Below are positions 17,449 to 26,583 of a DNA stretch of 64,000 nt, piece after piece. A model generated the notes under the pieces. That model searched no databases, was not told the origin of the DNA, and saw nothing but the letters and a program-made list of their open reading frames with translations. This DNA is from Simonsiella muelleri ATCC 29453 (GTDB taxonomy: Bacteria; Pseudomonadota; Gammaproteobacteria; Burkholderiales; Neisseriaceae). Where the stretch lies: the NCBI RefSeq assembly GCF_002951835.1, contig NZ_CP019448.1:2108001-2172000 (forward strand). The letters run 5' to 3'. A program made the position numbers and the translations under genes. Position 1 is the stretch's first letter. Each line of letters opens with the position of its first letter.

Positions 17449-20070
17449 TTAAAGCAGATTATTAACCCAATTTTCCACGCTTGCCAAAGTTTCAGGCAGC
17501 TTGGCAGCATCCGTACCGCCTGCTTGTGCCAAATCAGGACGACCGCCGCCTTTACCGCCGACTTGTTCCGCCGCAAATTTTACCAAATCGCCAGCTTTCA
17601 CTTTTGCTGTCAAAGGTTTAGAAACACCTGCACACAACGACACTTTGCCATCGTTCACCGCCGCCAACAACACAACCGCTTTATCGGATTTACCCGTCAA
17701 ATCGGTTACGATGTCGCGCAATGCGCTCGCTTCTGCGTCAATTTGTGCCACAACCAAACTTACTGTACCCAAGTCTTTAGCGTTGTCCAACAATTTTGCG
17801 CCCGCGTGTACTGCTAATTCCGCTTTGGCTTTTGCCAATTCTTTTTCTAACGCTTTGGTTTGATTGGCATTGGCTTGAATTTTGCTTAACACGTCTTTTT
17901 CGGTTTGCGCTTTGACTTCGCTAATGATGTTTTTCAATAGCGTTTCTTGATTTTGCGCCCAACGTAAAGCGTTCAAACCCGTAATGACTTCCAAACGGCG
18001 TACACCAGCCGCAATGCCACTTTCAGAAATGATTTTGAACAAACCAATATCGCCCGTACGCGCAACGTGTGTACCGCCACACAATTCAGTAGAAAATTCA
18101 CCCATTTGCAACACACGCACTTCATCGCCGTATTTTTCGCCAAACAACATCATTGCACCTGTTTTTTGCGCGTCTTCCATGCTCATAATGTTGGCATCAA
18201 CCGCCACGTTCGCCAAAATCGCAGTATTGACGCGGCGTTCTACTTCGGCGATTTCTTCAGGCGTAATGGCTTGATTATGCGAAATATCAAAGCGTGTGCT
18301 TTCGGCGGTAACCAGCGAACCTTTCTGTTCCACATGGTTGCCCAACACTTCGCGCAAGGCTTTGTGCATCAAGTGGGTTGCGCTGTGGTTGCGCATATTA
18401 GCATCGCGAATGTCGTTGTCAATTTCGGCTAACACGCTGTCGCCCACTTTCAGGCTGCCTGAAACTTGTACGCCAAATTGTCCAAATACGGCGGCTTTGA
18501 TTTTTTGCGTGTCGCGTACTTCAAAGCGGTTTTCGCCTGCCAAAATATAGCCCACATCGCCCACTTGACCGCCACTTTCGGCGTAAAACGGTGTTTGGTC
18601 TAATACAATTGCGCCTGTTTCGCCTTCGTGCAATTCGGTTACGGCTTCGCTGTCTTTGTATAAAGCAATGACGGTTGCGTTGACTTTTCGTTCAGAATAA
18701 CCTTTAAATTGTGTATCTTGACCGTTGTAATCCAATTGCGTGTTGGCTTTAAAATTTTGCGCAGCACGAGCGCGGGCGCGTTGTTCGTCCATCGCTTTGT
18801 TAAAACCGTCTTCGTCCATTTCTACTTCACGTTCGCGGCAAATATCGGCAGTTAAATCGTATGGGAAACCGTAGGTATCATACAATTTAAAGATAATTTC
18901 GCCGTTCAAACGTTTCAGGCTGCCTGAAAGTGCATTTTCCAACAATACCATACCTGTTTCCAAAGTTTGCGCAAAACGTGTTTCTTCCGCTTTCAACGCC
19001 TCTTCAATTTGCGTTTGTTTTTCGCGCAATTCTGGGTAGGCATCGCCCATTTCTTTAACCAAATCAGGCACTAATTTATAGAAAAACGCTTGTTTTTGAC
19101 CCAATTTGTAGCCATGACGCACCGCGCGGCGAATAATACGGCGCAACACATAACCACGCCCTTCGTTGCTTGGTAACACGCCGTCTGCAATCAAAAACGA
19201 GCAAGAACGAATATGGTCAGCAATGACTTTTAAACTTGGCACGTCCATGCTGAACTCAACGCCTGTTTCACGCGCCACAGCTTTGAGTAAATTTTGAAAT
19301 AAATCAATTTCATAATTACTATGAACGCCTTGCATTACCGCCGCCATGCGCTCCAAGCCCATGCCCGTATCCACAGACGGCTTCGGCAGCGGATTCATAT
19401 TGCCTTGTTCATCGCGGTTGAATTGCATAAATACGTTGTTCCAAATCTCAATCCAACGGTCGCCATCTTCTTCGGGTGAACCTGGAATGCCACCCCAAAT
19501 GTGTTCGCCGTGGTCGTAGAAAATCTCCGTGCAAGGTCCGCAAGGTCCTGTGTCGCCCATTTGCCAGAAATTGTCAGATGCGTATTTCGCGCCTTTGTTG
19601 TCGCCAATACGGACGATTTTGTTTTCAGGCAGCCCGATTTCTTTGTGCCAAATGTTGTAGGCTTCATCGTCTTCCGCGTACACGGTTACGAGTAATTTTT
19701 CTTTGGGCAAATTAAGCCATTCTGGCGAAGTCAAAAACTCCCAAGCATAATGAATAGCTTGTTGTTTGAAGTAATCGCCAAACGAAAAATTGCCCAACAT
19801 CTCAAAAAAGGTATGATGACGCGCGGTATAACCCACATTTTCCAAATCGTTGTGTTTACCACCTGCGCGTACGCATTTTTGTGCGGTGGTGGCGCGCGTA
19901 TAGGAGCGTTTATCAAAGCCCAAAAACACGTCTTTAAATTGATTCATGCCTGCATTGGTAAAAAGCAAAGTGGGGTCGTTGTGTGGGACAAGACTGGACG
20001 AACGGACAATTTGATGCCCTTTAGATTCAAAAAATTGCAAATATTTTTGGCGTAATTCAGATGTTTTCAT
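17449..20070 (-). CDS. alaS: Alanine-tRNA ligase
   Basis: Class II aminoacyl-tRNA synthetase that charges tRNA-Ala and edits mischarged Ser/Gly. 873 residues in the usual order: catalytic domain (FTNAGMNQFKDVFLG at about 36-50), tRNA-recognition domain, editing domain with HSATHLMHKAL (about 560-570) and CGGTHVARTGDIG (about 664-676) as zinc ligands, then a coiled coil and the DHHA1/C-Ala region with GGKGGGRPDLAQAGG. Two in-frame DUS copies encode GSLK (about 387 and 533). No defects seen. Confidence 0.97.
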   Translation of the reverse strand: MKTSELRQKYLQFFESKGHQIVRSSSLVPHNDPTLLFTNAGMNQFKDVFLGFDKRSYTRATTAQKCVRAGGKHNDLENVGYTARHHTFFEMLGNFSFGDYFKQQAIHYAWEFLTSPEWLNLPKEKLLVTVYAEDDEAYNIWHKEIGLPENKIVRIGDNKGAKYASDNFWQMGDTGPCGPCTEIFYDHGEHIWGGIPGSPEEDGDRWIEIWNNVFMQFNRDEQGNMNPLPKPSVDTGMGLERMAAVMQGVHSNYEIDLFQNLLKAVARETGVEFSMDVPSLKVIADHIRSCSFLIADGVLPSNEGRGYVLRRIIRRAVRHGYKLGQKQAFFYKLVPDLVKEMGDAYPELREKQTQIEEALKAEETRFAQTLETGMVLLENALSGSLKRLNGEIIFKLYDTYGFPYDLTADICREREVEMDEDGFNKAMDEQRARARAAQNFKANTQLDYNGQDTQFKGYSERKVNATVIALYKDSEAVTELHEGETGAIVLDQTPFYAESGGQVGDVGYILAGENRFEVRDTQKIKAAVFGQFGVQVSGSLKVGDSVLAEIDNDIRDANMRNHSATHLMHKALREVLGNHVEQKGSLVTAESTRFDISHNQAITPEEIAEVERRVNTAILANVAVDANIMSMEDAQKTGAMMLFGEKYGDEVRVLQMGEFSTELCGGTHVARTGDIGLFKIISESGIAAGVRRLEVITGLNALRWAQNQETLLKNIISEVKAQTEKDVLSKIQANANQTKALEKELAKAKAELAVHAGAKLLDNAKDLGTVSLVVAQIDAEASALRDIVTDLTGKSDKAVVLLAAVNDGKVSLCAGVSKPLTAKVKAGDLVKFAAEQVGGKGGGRPDLAQAGGTDAAKLPETLASVENWVNNLL

Positions 20071-20135
20071 GGTTTTACGTTTCTTATTTAATGGTTTAAA
20101 AATAGAAAAAGTGCTTTCAGGTTGCCTGAAAAAAA

Positions 20136-20780
20136 TTATTTTGATAAATTATCTTGTTTTAATTGATATTTTTTCATTAATTGATGATATTGATTGCTGG
20201 AAATTTGCTGCCATTCTTGCGATTTGGCAATTTTCACACCAAGCTCTTGATTAATTTTATGTAATTCTTCGGTTTGCTTGTGTTCTGCTGCTTCAGACGA
20301 ACGCACTTGCAAATCCGCCGTATCCGCATACGCCGCCATAGACATCGCCAACGCATCACGCACACTGGCAATTTCTTTATCTGATAAATTCAATGATTTC
20401 AAATAATTAATATTTTGGCGGATTGCGGTCATTTCATTTTGAATAATCATACGACTTTGGGCTTCAGATAATTTGGGATTTTGCGCTTGGGCTTGCTGCA
20501 TTCGTTCAGCGGCTTGCTGGGCAAATTGCTGCATGAGTTGATGCAAAATTTTCGCTTGCTCTTTGGGCGTGCTGGTCGCGCTCAAAGCAGGCACGGAAAC
20601 CGCTTGCACCGCAACCGCATTCACAGCAGATGCACCGCTGGCTACCACAGGTACGCTGGCTGGCGTATTGGTTGCAACAGCCGATGCAGAAGGCAATGGA
20701 TTTTGCGATGACGAGTCAGGCGAACACGCGGCGAGTAATGCCGCAGAAATCAGCAAACTTAGATGAAATTTAGATAACAT
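20136..20780 (-). CDS. Putative lipoprotein, coiled-coil
   Basis: 214 residues. Signal peptide with lipobox LLAAC (Cys about 19), then an Ala/Ser/Pro/Val-rich linker to about 65 and a helical, Gln-rich region (about 78-214). No family recognised. Lies upstream of alaS on the same strand with 65 bp between. A periplasm-facing lipidated protein is the safest statement. Confidence 0.7.
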   Translation of the reverse strand: MLSKFHLSLLISAALLAACSPDSSSQNPLPSASAVATNTPASVPVVASGASAVNAVAVQAVSVPALSATSTPKEQAKILHQLMQQFAQQAAERMQQAQAQNPKLSEAQSRMIIQNEMTAIRQNINYLKSLNLSDKEIASVRDALAMSMAAYADTADLQVRSSEAAEHKQTEELHKINQELGVKIAKSQEWQQISSNQYHQLMKKYQLKQDNLSK

Positions 20781-20984
20781 GATAGTGGTTCTTTAGAAAA
20801 ATTTTCAGACTGCCTGAAAAAGATTTTGACAATTGAAATTTCAAGTAAAAATAAGCTGCCATCTTACTGGAATTTGGGTTTTCTGCCTATATTTTCGTGT
20901 AAAAATATATTTTCAGGCTGCCTGAAAAACGTTTTTCGCTTATTATCACATTTCCCTTTGAGATTGAAATGATATGGAGAAACA

Positions 20985-22355
20985 ATGTTACGTCCGACTT
21001 TATTGGCATTATCGCTGCTGGCGTTGTCTGTGCCTGCATTGGCAGAAACTTTAAAAACAAAATTAAACAATGGTTTAACAGTTATTGTGCGTGAAGACAA
21101 TCGTGCGCCTGTTGTCATGTCCCAACTTTGGTACAAAATCGGTTCAGTTGATGAAAAAGTAGGCAAAAGCGGGTTGAGTCATGCACTGGAACACATGATG
21201 TTCAAAGGCACACAATCCATTCCTGAAGGCGAATTCTCACGCCACGTATCCGCGATGGGTGGCTCGTTGAACGCCTATACCACCGCCACTGAAACCGTCT
21301 TCCACGAAAACATCGCCAAAGAACATTTACCCACCATTTTGGCAATGGAAGCCGACCGCATGGTCAATTTGAATTTTAGTGATAAAGCATTTAATAATGA
21401 AATCAAAGTCATTCGCGAAGAACGCCGCCAAAATGTAGAAGACAATCCCATTGGCAATATGTATGAAAAAATGTTGAGTTTGGCGTATGACAAACCATCT
21501 AACCAAACGGCAGTTATCGGATACATGTCTGATTTATTTAAATTAAAACCAAATGATTTGCGTGATTGGTATCGCCGATGGTATGCACCCAATAACGCCA
21601 CTTTGGTGATTGTCGGCGATGTGAATGCCAAAGACACACTGGCTTTGGTGGAAAAAACATTTGGGCACATTCCTGCAAAAAAATTACCCAATCGCCAAGA
21701 CGTGAGTGAACCCAACACCCAAGCCAAAGGCGCGAAAGTTGTGATGGGTGGCAACACCAAACAACCTATGTTTACATTGGGTTATCGTGTGCCAACTTTG
21801 ACTCAATTAGACGAAAAATTGCCTTATGCGTTGGATATGCTGGCAAATATTTTGAGTGGCAATTCGGCAGCACGATTTGATAAAAAATTGATACGCGGTT
21901 CAGAATTGGCATTGGATTTAAGTACAAATTACACCATGATTGACCGTCAAGCACAATTATTCACCATTTCAGGTATGCCCAGCCAACGCAGCGATTTGGA
22001 TTTATTACGCAAAAATGTGGAAGCTGAAATTGCACTGATTGCTCGCGATGGCGTAAGCGAAGAAGAATTACAACGCGCCAAAACCATTGAAAAAGCCAAC
22101 GCCATTTACAGCCGCGACAGCATGGGTGCGCAAGCCAGCTTAATTGGCACACTGGAAACCAACGGTTTTTCTTATGATGATGAAAATAAATTGCGCCAAC
22201 GCATTGACCAAGTAACCGCCTCTGATGTTCAGGCTGCCGCTGCATTCTTATTGAAACAACGTGATGTTTTTGTACAACTTTATCCTGAAGACAGCGAACA
22301 AGTCAAAGCCGCCAAAAAAACCATGAAACCCTATCAAACAACAAAAAACAAATAA
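20985..22355 (+). CDS. M16-family zinc peptidase (periplasmic)
   Basis: Pitrilysin-type metallopeptidase, 456 residues, with signal peptide 1-20 (cleavage after ALA). The inverted zinc motif HALEH is at 66-70 (His66, Glu69, His70), and the third ligand Glu lies about 75 residues later in EIKVIREERRQ. Two M16 half-domains follow. Many bacteria pair this active subunit with an inactive second M16 gene directly downstream; none is present here. GGAG seven bases before the ATG. Substrate unknown. Confidence 0.9.
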   Translation: MLRPTLLALSLLALSVPALAETLKTKLNNGLTVIVREDNRAPVVMSQLWYKIGSVDEKVGKSGLSHALEHMMFKGTQSIPEGEFSRHVSAMGGSLNAYTTATETVFHENIAKEHLPTILAMEADRMVNLNFSDKAFNNEIKVIREERRQNVEDNPIGNMYEKMLSLAYDKPSNQTAVIGYMSDLFKLKPNDLRDWYRRWYAPNNATLVIVGDVNAKDTLALVEKTFGHIPAKKLPNRQDVSEPNTQAKGAKVVMGGNTKQPMFTLGYRVPTLTQLDEKLPYALDMLANILSGNSAARFDKKLIRGSELALDLSTNYTMIDRQAQLFTISGMPSQRSDLDLLRKNVEAEIALIARDGVSEEELQRAKTIEKANAIYSRDSMGAQASLIGTLETNGFSYDDENKLRQRIDQVTASDVQAAAAFLLKQRDVFVQLYPEDSEQVKAAKKTMKPYQTTKNK

Positions 22356-22426
22356 ATTTTTGCCCCCAAGATGGGGACAAAAGTTTCAGGCTGCCTGATA
22401 ACAAGTTATGAATCATTCACACAAAT

Positions 22427-22467
22427 AAAAACAGTATTCATCATATCTATATATGAATACTGTTTTT
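22427..22467. terminator. Bidirectional terminator between the M16 peptidase and SPOR-protein genes
   Basis: AAAAACAGTATTCAT (22427-22441) pairs with ATGAATACTGTTTTT (22453-22467), flanked by A and T runs, so it can end transcription from both convergent genes. Confidence 0.9.
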
Positions 22468-22481
22468 TTGATAAAAATAAA

Positions 22482-23375
22482 TTAATCAATCATTAACAAT
22501 GCAGGCATATCATTGGCTTTCAATTGATTAACCATTTTTTGGGCTTGCACCTGTTCAATACGCTGACGGCTACGCACCACGCTGATTCTCGTACCATTTG
22601 AGTTGGTGGTTTTGACCACGCGCGATGGCACACCCAATAAAGATGCTTTTGCTGCTTGAGTTTCCGCCAAATCTTCCGACAAAAATGCCCCCATCTGAAT
22701 CATCACGCTTGAAGATTTACCATCTGCACTTTGGTTTTCTGGCTGGCTAGTGGCATCGGTGTTTTTTTCTGATTTAACGTCTGATTTTTTGGTGGCAGAG
22801 ATGTCGGTTGTGGTGGTTTTGGTGACATTTTCCGTATTTTTTACAGCCACTTTTTTCAGGCTACCTGTTTTTTCGGCAACTTTATCGGTAACAACAGTGG
22901 ACGCAACTTTAGTTAAACTGTTTGTTTTTTCAGAGATTTTATCGTTGGCTTTTTTCAGGCTGCCTGCTTTTTCGGCGACTTTGTCGGTGGCAACAGTGGC
23001 AGCAACTTTAGTCAAACTGTTTGTTTTTTCAGAAATTTTATCGCTGGCTTTTTTCAGGCTGCCTGCTTTTTCGGCGACTTTGTCGGTGGCAACAGTGGCA
23101 GCAACTTTAGTCAAACTGTTTGTTTTTTCAGAAATTTTATCGCTGGCTTTTTTCAGGCTGCCTGCTTTTTCGGCGACTTTGTCGGTGGCAACAGTGGTCG
23201 TAACTTTAGTCAAACTGTTTGTGTTTTCAGAAATTTTATCGCCGGCTTTTTTTAGGCTGTTTGCTTTTTCGGCGACTTTATCGGTGGCAGTGGTGGTTGA
23301 CTTGGTTTCAGTGGTAGCATAGATTTGCGTACTGGCAAACATCAAAATAACCGCTAAGATGTTTTTAATCATCAT
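22482..23375 (-). CDS. Exported SPOR-domain protein with tandem 33-residue repeats
   Basis: 297 residues. Signal peptide 1-20, then four 33-residue repeats plus a shorter fifth (type KVAEKAGSLKKASDKISEKT, continuing NSLTKVAATVATD), a Lys/Ser/Thr-rich linker, and a C-terminal SPOR domain (about 222-297) with MIQMGAFLSEDLAETQAAK. SPOR domains bind denuded peptidoglycan at division sites. The repeats are predicted helical and positively charged, resembling histone-H1-like or stalk repeats. Each repeat carries a DUS core in its GSLKK codons. The role of the repeat region is unknown. Confidence 0.8.
   Translation of the reverse strand: MMIKNILAVILMFASTQIYATTETKSTTTATDKVAEKANSLKKAGDKISENTNSLTKVTTTVATDKVAEKAGSLKKASDKISEKTNSLTKVAATVATDKVAEKAGSLKKASDKISEKTNSLTKVAATVATDKVAEKAGSLKKANDKISEKTNSLTKVASTVVTDKVAEKTGSLKKVAVKNTENVTKTTTTDISATKKSDVKSEKNTDATSQPENQSADGKSSSVMIQMGAFLSEDLAETQAAKASLLGVPSRVVKTTNSNGTRISVVRSRQRIEQVQAQKMVNQLKANDMPALLMID
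22855..23305 (-). repeat. 99-bp coding tandem repeats containing DUS
   Basis: Four near-identical 99-bp units and a partial one within the SPOR gene. The middle two units are identical at protein level. Each typical unit includes TTCAGGCTGCCTG; the first unit, at the N-terminal side, has lost it (GGCTGTTTG). Confidence 0.9.
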
Positions 23376-23774
23376 TAATTCTCCAAAAATGTCAAGTTAA
23401 TCAAATTCATCAGGTTAAAATTTGTGAATCCTGATGCTTCCTAAATATTGAGTATCTATCGCAGTTACACCAATTTTGAGTTAAGGAATATTAATTACTA
23501 TCTTATTATGTTTATCATAAAAGTGGGGAAATTTTCACATAAATTGATTATATTTACATAATTTTCATACTAAACGTTGTATTTTTGTTTCAAGTTATCT
23601 AAATATTGTCGCTAATTCGCAACAAATTATGAATTTTGATTTGATTTGATTCTGGGGGCAAATTCAGTATAATCCGCGTTTTACGTTTTTCAGGCTGCCT
23701 ATTTTTTCAGGCAGCCTGAAAATTATTGCAACTCAGCCCCGCAATTACGGGCTACCTGATTAGGTAAACAAACC
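23376..23774. other. AT-rich spacer between the SPOR gene and miaB
   Basis: A 399-bp divergent spacer. It holds the predicted miaB promoter at 23646-23673 and a DUS-pair hairpin at 23686-23722; the rest is AT-rich with no ORF or RNA gene that I can see. Confidence 0.6.
23646..23673 (+). promoter_or_regulatory. Likely sigma70 promoter of miaB
   Basis: TTGATT (23646-23651), 16-bp spacer, perfect TATAAT (23668-23673). The DUS hairpin would lie in the leader, starting about 13 bases after the -10 box. Confidence 0.6.
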
Positions 23775-25100
23775 ATGAAAAAAGTCTTTATCCGCACTTT
23801 TGGCTGTCAAATGAACGAATACGATAGCGAAAAAATGCTCGCCGTGTTAGCCGAAGAACATGGCGATATCGAACAAATCAACGAGCCTGATGGTGCAGAC
23901 ATCATTTTATTTAACACTTGTTCAGTACGCGAAAAAGCACAGGAAAAAGTATTTTCCGATTTAGGGCGCGTCAAACATCTTAAAAAAGAAAACCCCAATT
24001 TAATCATTGGTGTAGCAGGTTGCGTGGCATCGCAAGAAGGCGAAGCAATTATTGAACGTGCGCCTTATGTCGACGTGGTTTTTGGACCGCAAACGCTGCA
24101 CCGCTTACCTAAAATGATTATGGACAAAGAAACCACAGGTTTATCTCAAGTAGATATTTCGTTTCCCGAAATTGAGAAATTTGACCACTTACCACCTGCG
24201 CGTGTGGAGGGTGGCAGCGCGTTTATTTCCATTATGGAAGGCTGTTCTAAATATTGCAGTTTTTGTGTCGTGCCTTACACGCGTGGCGAAGAATTTTCTC
24301 GCCCACTCAACGATGTACTGACTGAAATTGCCCATTTAGCACAACAAGGCGTGAAAGAAATTAACTTGTTAGGGCAAAATGTGAACGCCTATCGTGGTGA
24401 AATGGATAACGGTGAAATCTGCGATTTTGCGACTTTGCTGCGGATTGTTCACGAAATTCCGGGAATTGAACGTATGCGTTTCACAACCAGCCATCCACGT
24501 GAATTTTCCGATGCGATTATTGAATGCTATCGTGATTTACCGAAATTGGTTTCGCATTTGCATTTACCGATTCAAAGCGGTTCTGACCGCGTACTCTCGG
24601 CAATGAAACGTGGCTACACCGCGTTGGAATACAAATCCATTATCCGCAAATTGCGTGCTATCCGTCCTGATTTGTGTTTGAGTTCCGATTTTATTGTCGG
24701 CTTTCCAGGAGAAACCGAACGCGAATTTGAACAAACACTGAAACTCGTAAAAGACATTGCCTTTGATTTGAGTTTTGTGTTTATTTATAGTCCGCGTCCT
24801 GGTACACCAGCTGCAAATCTGCCAGACGATACGCCTCACGAAGAAAAAGTACGCCGTCTAGAAGCCTTAAACGAAGTGATTGAAGCTGAAACCGCACGCA
24901 TCAACCAAGCAATGCTTGGCACGATTCAGCGTTGCTTAGTGGAAGGGGTGTCCAAAAAAGACCCCGACCAACTGCAAGCACGTACCGCTAATAATCGCGT
25001 AGTCAATTTTTACGGTTCAGCAGATTTAATTAATCAGATGGTTGAATTGGAAATTACCGAAGCGCGAACATTCTCATTATCAGGGGAACTGGTTGAATAA
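23775..25100 (+). CDS. miaB: tRNA-2-methylthio-N6-dimethylallyladenosine synthase
   Basis: Radical-SAM methylthiotransferase that modifies A37 of tRNAs reading UNN codons. N-terminal UPF0004 domain with three Fe-S cysteines (Cys11 in FGCQMN, Cys about 47 in NTCSVRE, Cys about 81 in AGCVAS). The radical-SAM CxxxCxxC is in GCSKYCSFCVVPYTRGEE (about 156-173), and a TRAM domain closes the 441 residues. AGGT lies ahead of the ATG. No sign of damage. Confidence 0.97.
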   Translation: MKKVFIRTFGCQMNEYDSEKMLAVLAEEHGDIEQINEPDGADIILFNTCSVREKAQEKVFSDLGRVKHLKKENPNLIIGVAGCVASQEGEAIIERAPYVDVVFGPQTLHRLPKMIMDKETTGLSQVDISFPEIEKFDHLPPARVEGGSAFISIMEGCSKYCSFCVVPYTRGEEFSRPLNDVLTEIAHLAQQGVKEINLLGQNVNAYRGEMDNGEICDFATLLRIVHEIPGIERMRFTTSHPREFSDAIIECYRDLPKLVSHLHLPIQSGSDRVLSAMKRGYTALEYKSIIRKLRAIRPDLCLSSDFIVGFPGETEREFEQTLKLVKDIAFDLSFVFIYSPRPGTPAANLPDDTPHEEKVRRLEALNEVIEAETARINQAMLGTIQRCLVEGVSKKDPDQLQARTANNRVVNFYGSADLINQMVELEITEARTFSLSGELVE

Positions 25101-25125
25101 TCATTTTGCAGCCTGAAAAACCACT

Positions 25126-25177
25126 CGCCCAACAATTTTATTCTCAAAATATTTTTCGTGAATAAAATTGTTGGGCG
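25126..25177 (+). terminator. Terminator after miaB
   Basis: Perfect 18-bp stem CGCCCAACAATTTTATTC with its complement around a 16-base loop, followed by a T-rich tract. Confidence 0.85.
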
Positions 25178-25232
25178 TATTTCCTTTTCTTTTCAAATAA
25201 ATTAGTATAACGTATTTTTTAAGGAAAATATC

Positions 25233-26183
25233 ATGCGTAAAATATACATCGCCACTTTATTAGCATTAACCTCATTGGCAGCCTGTAACCAAAAAGATTC
25301 TACAGAAGCCCCGAATAAACCCACTCAAACCACCGAATCCGCGTCAAAAAGCTCCCTCAATACGCCAACAACACCCAGTGCAAAAATTGCGCCTGAATAC
25401 GCAGAGTTCGCCGCTTTAACCCAAGCCGCCAAAGACAAATTAGCAAACGCTACACCCGAACAAGCCAACGAAATCTACGCCGAACACCGAAAAGCTGTCG
25501 CAGCCGCCACCGAAGAATTAACTAAAAAAGAAGAAAAATTCTTAGGAGAACAATATCATAACGAAGAAAATTGGCAGCAATCCGAAAATGAAGACGAACC
25601 CAGTATCCCAAAAGGCGAAGTCAAAGCACGCATGGACAAACTCGCTAGCGTAGGATTGGTATTTTTTGATGAAGGTGAAGGCATCGTATCTATTCGCCAA
25701 CAGCCCGATTATTTTAAAAATTTATTTGCTGGCAAAGTAACGCCCGATGTCGCGGAATTCATTGATTTAAACGCCAACGATGACAAAAAACCTGTGGAAA
25801 ACGATGCCGCCATTATCGTACCTTGGGCAGAATTGGGTGATCGTGCTTTCGCATGGGAATCGTTCATCAAAAAATATCCTGATAGCGCATATGCTAAAGA
25901 AGCAAAAGAACAATTTCAACATTATGCTGACAGCTTTTTATTTGGCATGGACAACACACCTGTGGAAGCATCCACTAATCCAGATTTAAAAGATGTGGCG
26001 CAAGAGTATCAAAAAATTGAAAAAACTTGGTCAGATTTCGCCAAAGCACACCCCAACAGTAGTCTCACGCCCTTGTTTGATGAAGCGCGTCAAATCGCCA
26101 AAATGGAACAAAATAACGGACAGAATCGTTACGATGCCATAACCAAATTCCGCAAAGAAAAATGGGGTATGGAAGAAAATTAA
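25233..26183 (+). CDS. Putative lipoprotein of unknown function
   Basis: 316 residues with signal peptide and lipobox SLAAC (Cys about 19), a Thr/Ser/Pro linker to about 50, then an acidic, mostly helical body (EEKFLGEQYHNEENWQ and similar). The C-terminal half (about 185-310) contains ALGDRAFAWESFIKKYPDSAYAKEA-like stretches that recall TPR/YbgF-type helices, but I do not recognise a family. AAGGAAA precedes the ATG. Single-gene unit between two terminators. Confidence 0.72.
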   Translation: MRKIYIATLLALTSLAACNQKDSTEAPNKPTQTTESASKSSLNTPTTPSAKIAPEYAEFAALTQAAKDKLANATPEQANEIYAEHRKAVAAATEELTKKEEKFLGEQYHNEENWQQSENEDEPSIPKGEVKARMDKLASVGLVFFDEGEGIVSIRQQPDYFKNLFAGKVTPDVAEFIDLNANDDKKPVENDAAIIVPWAELGDRAFAWESFIKKYPDSAYAKEAKEQFQHYADSFLFGMDNTPVEASTNPDLKDVAQEYQKIEKTWSDFAKAHPNSSLTPLFDEARQIAKMEQNNGQNRYDAITKFRKEKWGMEEN

Positions 26184-26211
26184 TTAACATTCTCATTTTG
26201 TTTATTTTTCA

Positions 26212-26243
26212 GGCAGCCTGAAGATGATGGGCTGCTTTTTTTA
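26212..26243 (+). terminator. DUS-derived terminator after the lipoprotein gene
   Basis: GCAGCC of a DUS pairs with GGCTGC at 26230-26235, followed by eight T. Confidence 0.65.
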
Positions 26244-26459
26244 AATAAAAATGTTAAAATTACATATGACTACAAATTAGCCAGTTTATGCGTTAAAATT
26301 ATCATTTAGTAGCAAAAAATAGGAAAATAAACCCAATTAAAAAATTTAAACTTTCTTCAAAAGAAAAATTACGCCATATTTTTCAAAAAAATTTCATCCA
26401 ACTACATTTTGAAAAACCTTGATTTTTCAGGCAGCCTGAAGATTTTTCATGACAAAAGC

Positions 26460-26488
26460 ATGACAGATAATCCAACAACCGCTAGAAT
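26460..26488 (+). promoter_or_regulatory. Likely sigma70 promoter of ppsA
   Basis: ATGACA (26460-26465), exact 17-bp spacer, TAGAAT (26483-26488), about 95 bp before the ppsA ATG. Confidence 0.55.
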
Positions 26489-26583
26489 AACCCCATATAT
26501 AAGACAGGGTCATCTCAAATTTGTCTCTCATTCATTCAGTAAATTATCTTAACTTTACAATACTTGCGAAAGGACGCAGCAAA

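Larger units (their letters stand above)
26184..26583. other. Spacer upstream of ppsA
   Basis: 400 bp. Holds a DUS-based terminator at its start, AT-rich DNA, a second DUS at about 26428-26442 and a strong promoter at 26460-26488. An in-frame TTG at 26521 opens a longer ppsA frame but is unlikely to be used. Confidence 0.6.

Noticed and set aside
17501..20055. Several 60-120 residue ORFs opposite alaS
   Set aside because: Shadows of a conserved gene; no ribosome sites or recognisable products.
22750..23322. 190-residue ORF on the + strand opposite the SPOR gene
   Set aside because: Hydrophobic antisense translation of the repeats; the minus frame has a signal peptide, SPOR domain and better start.
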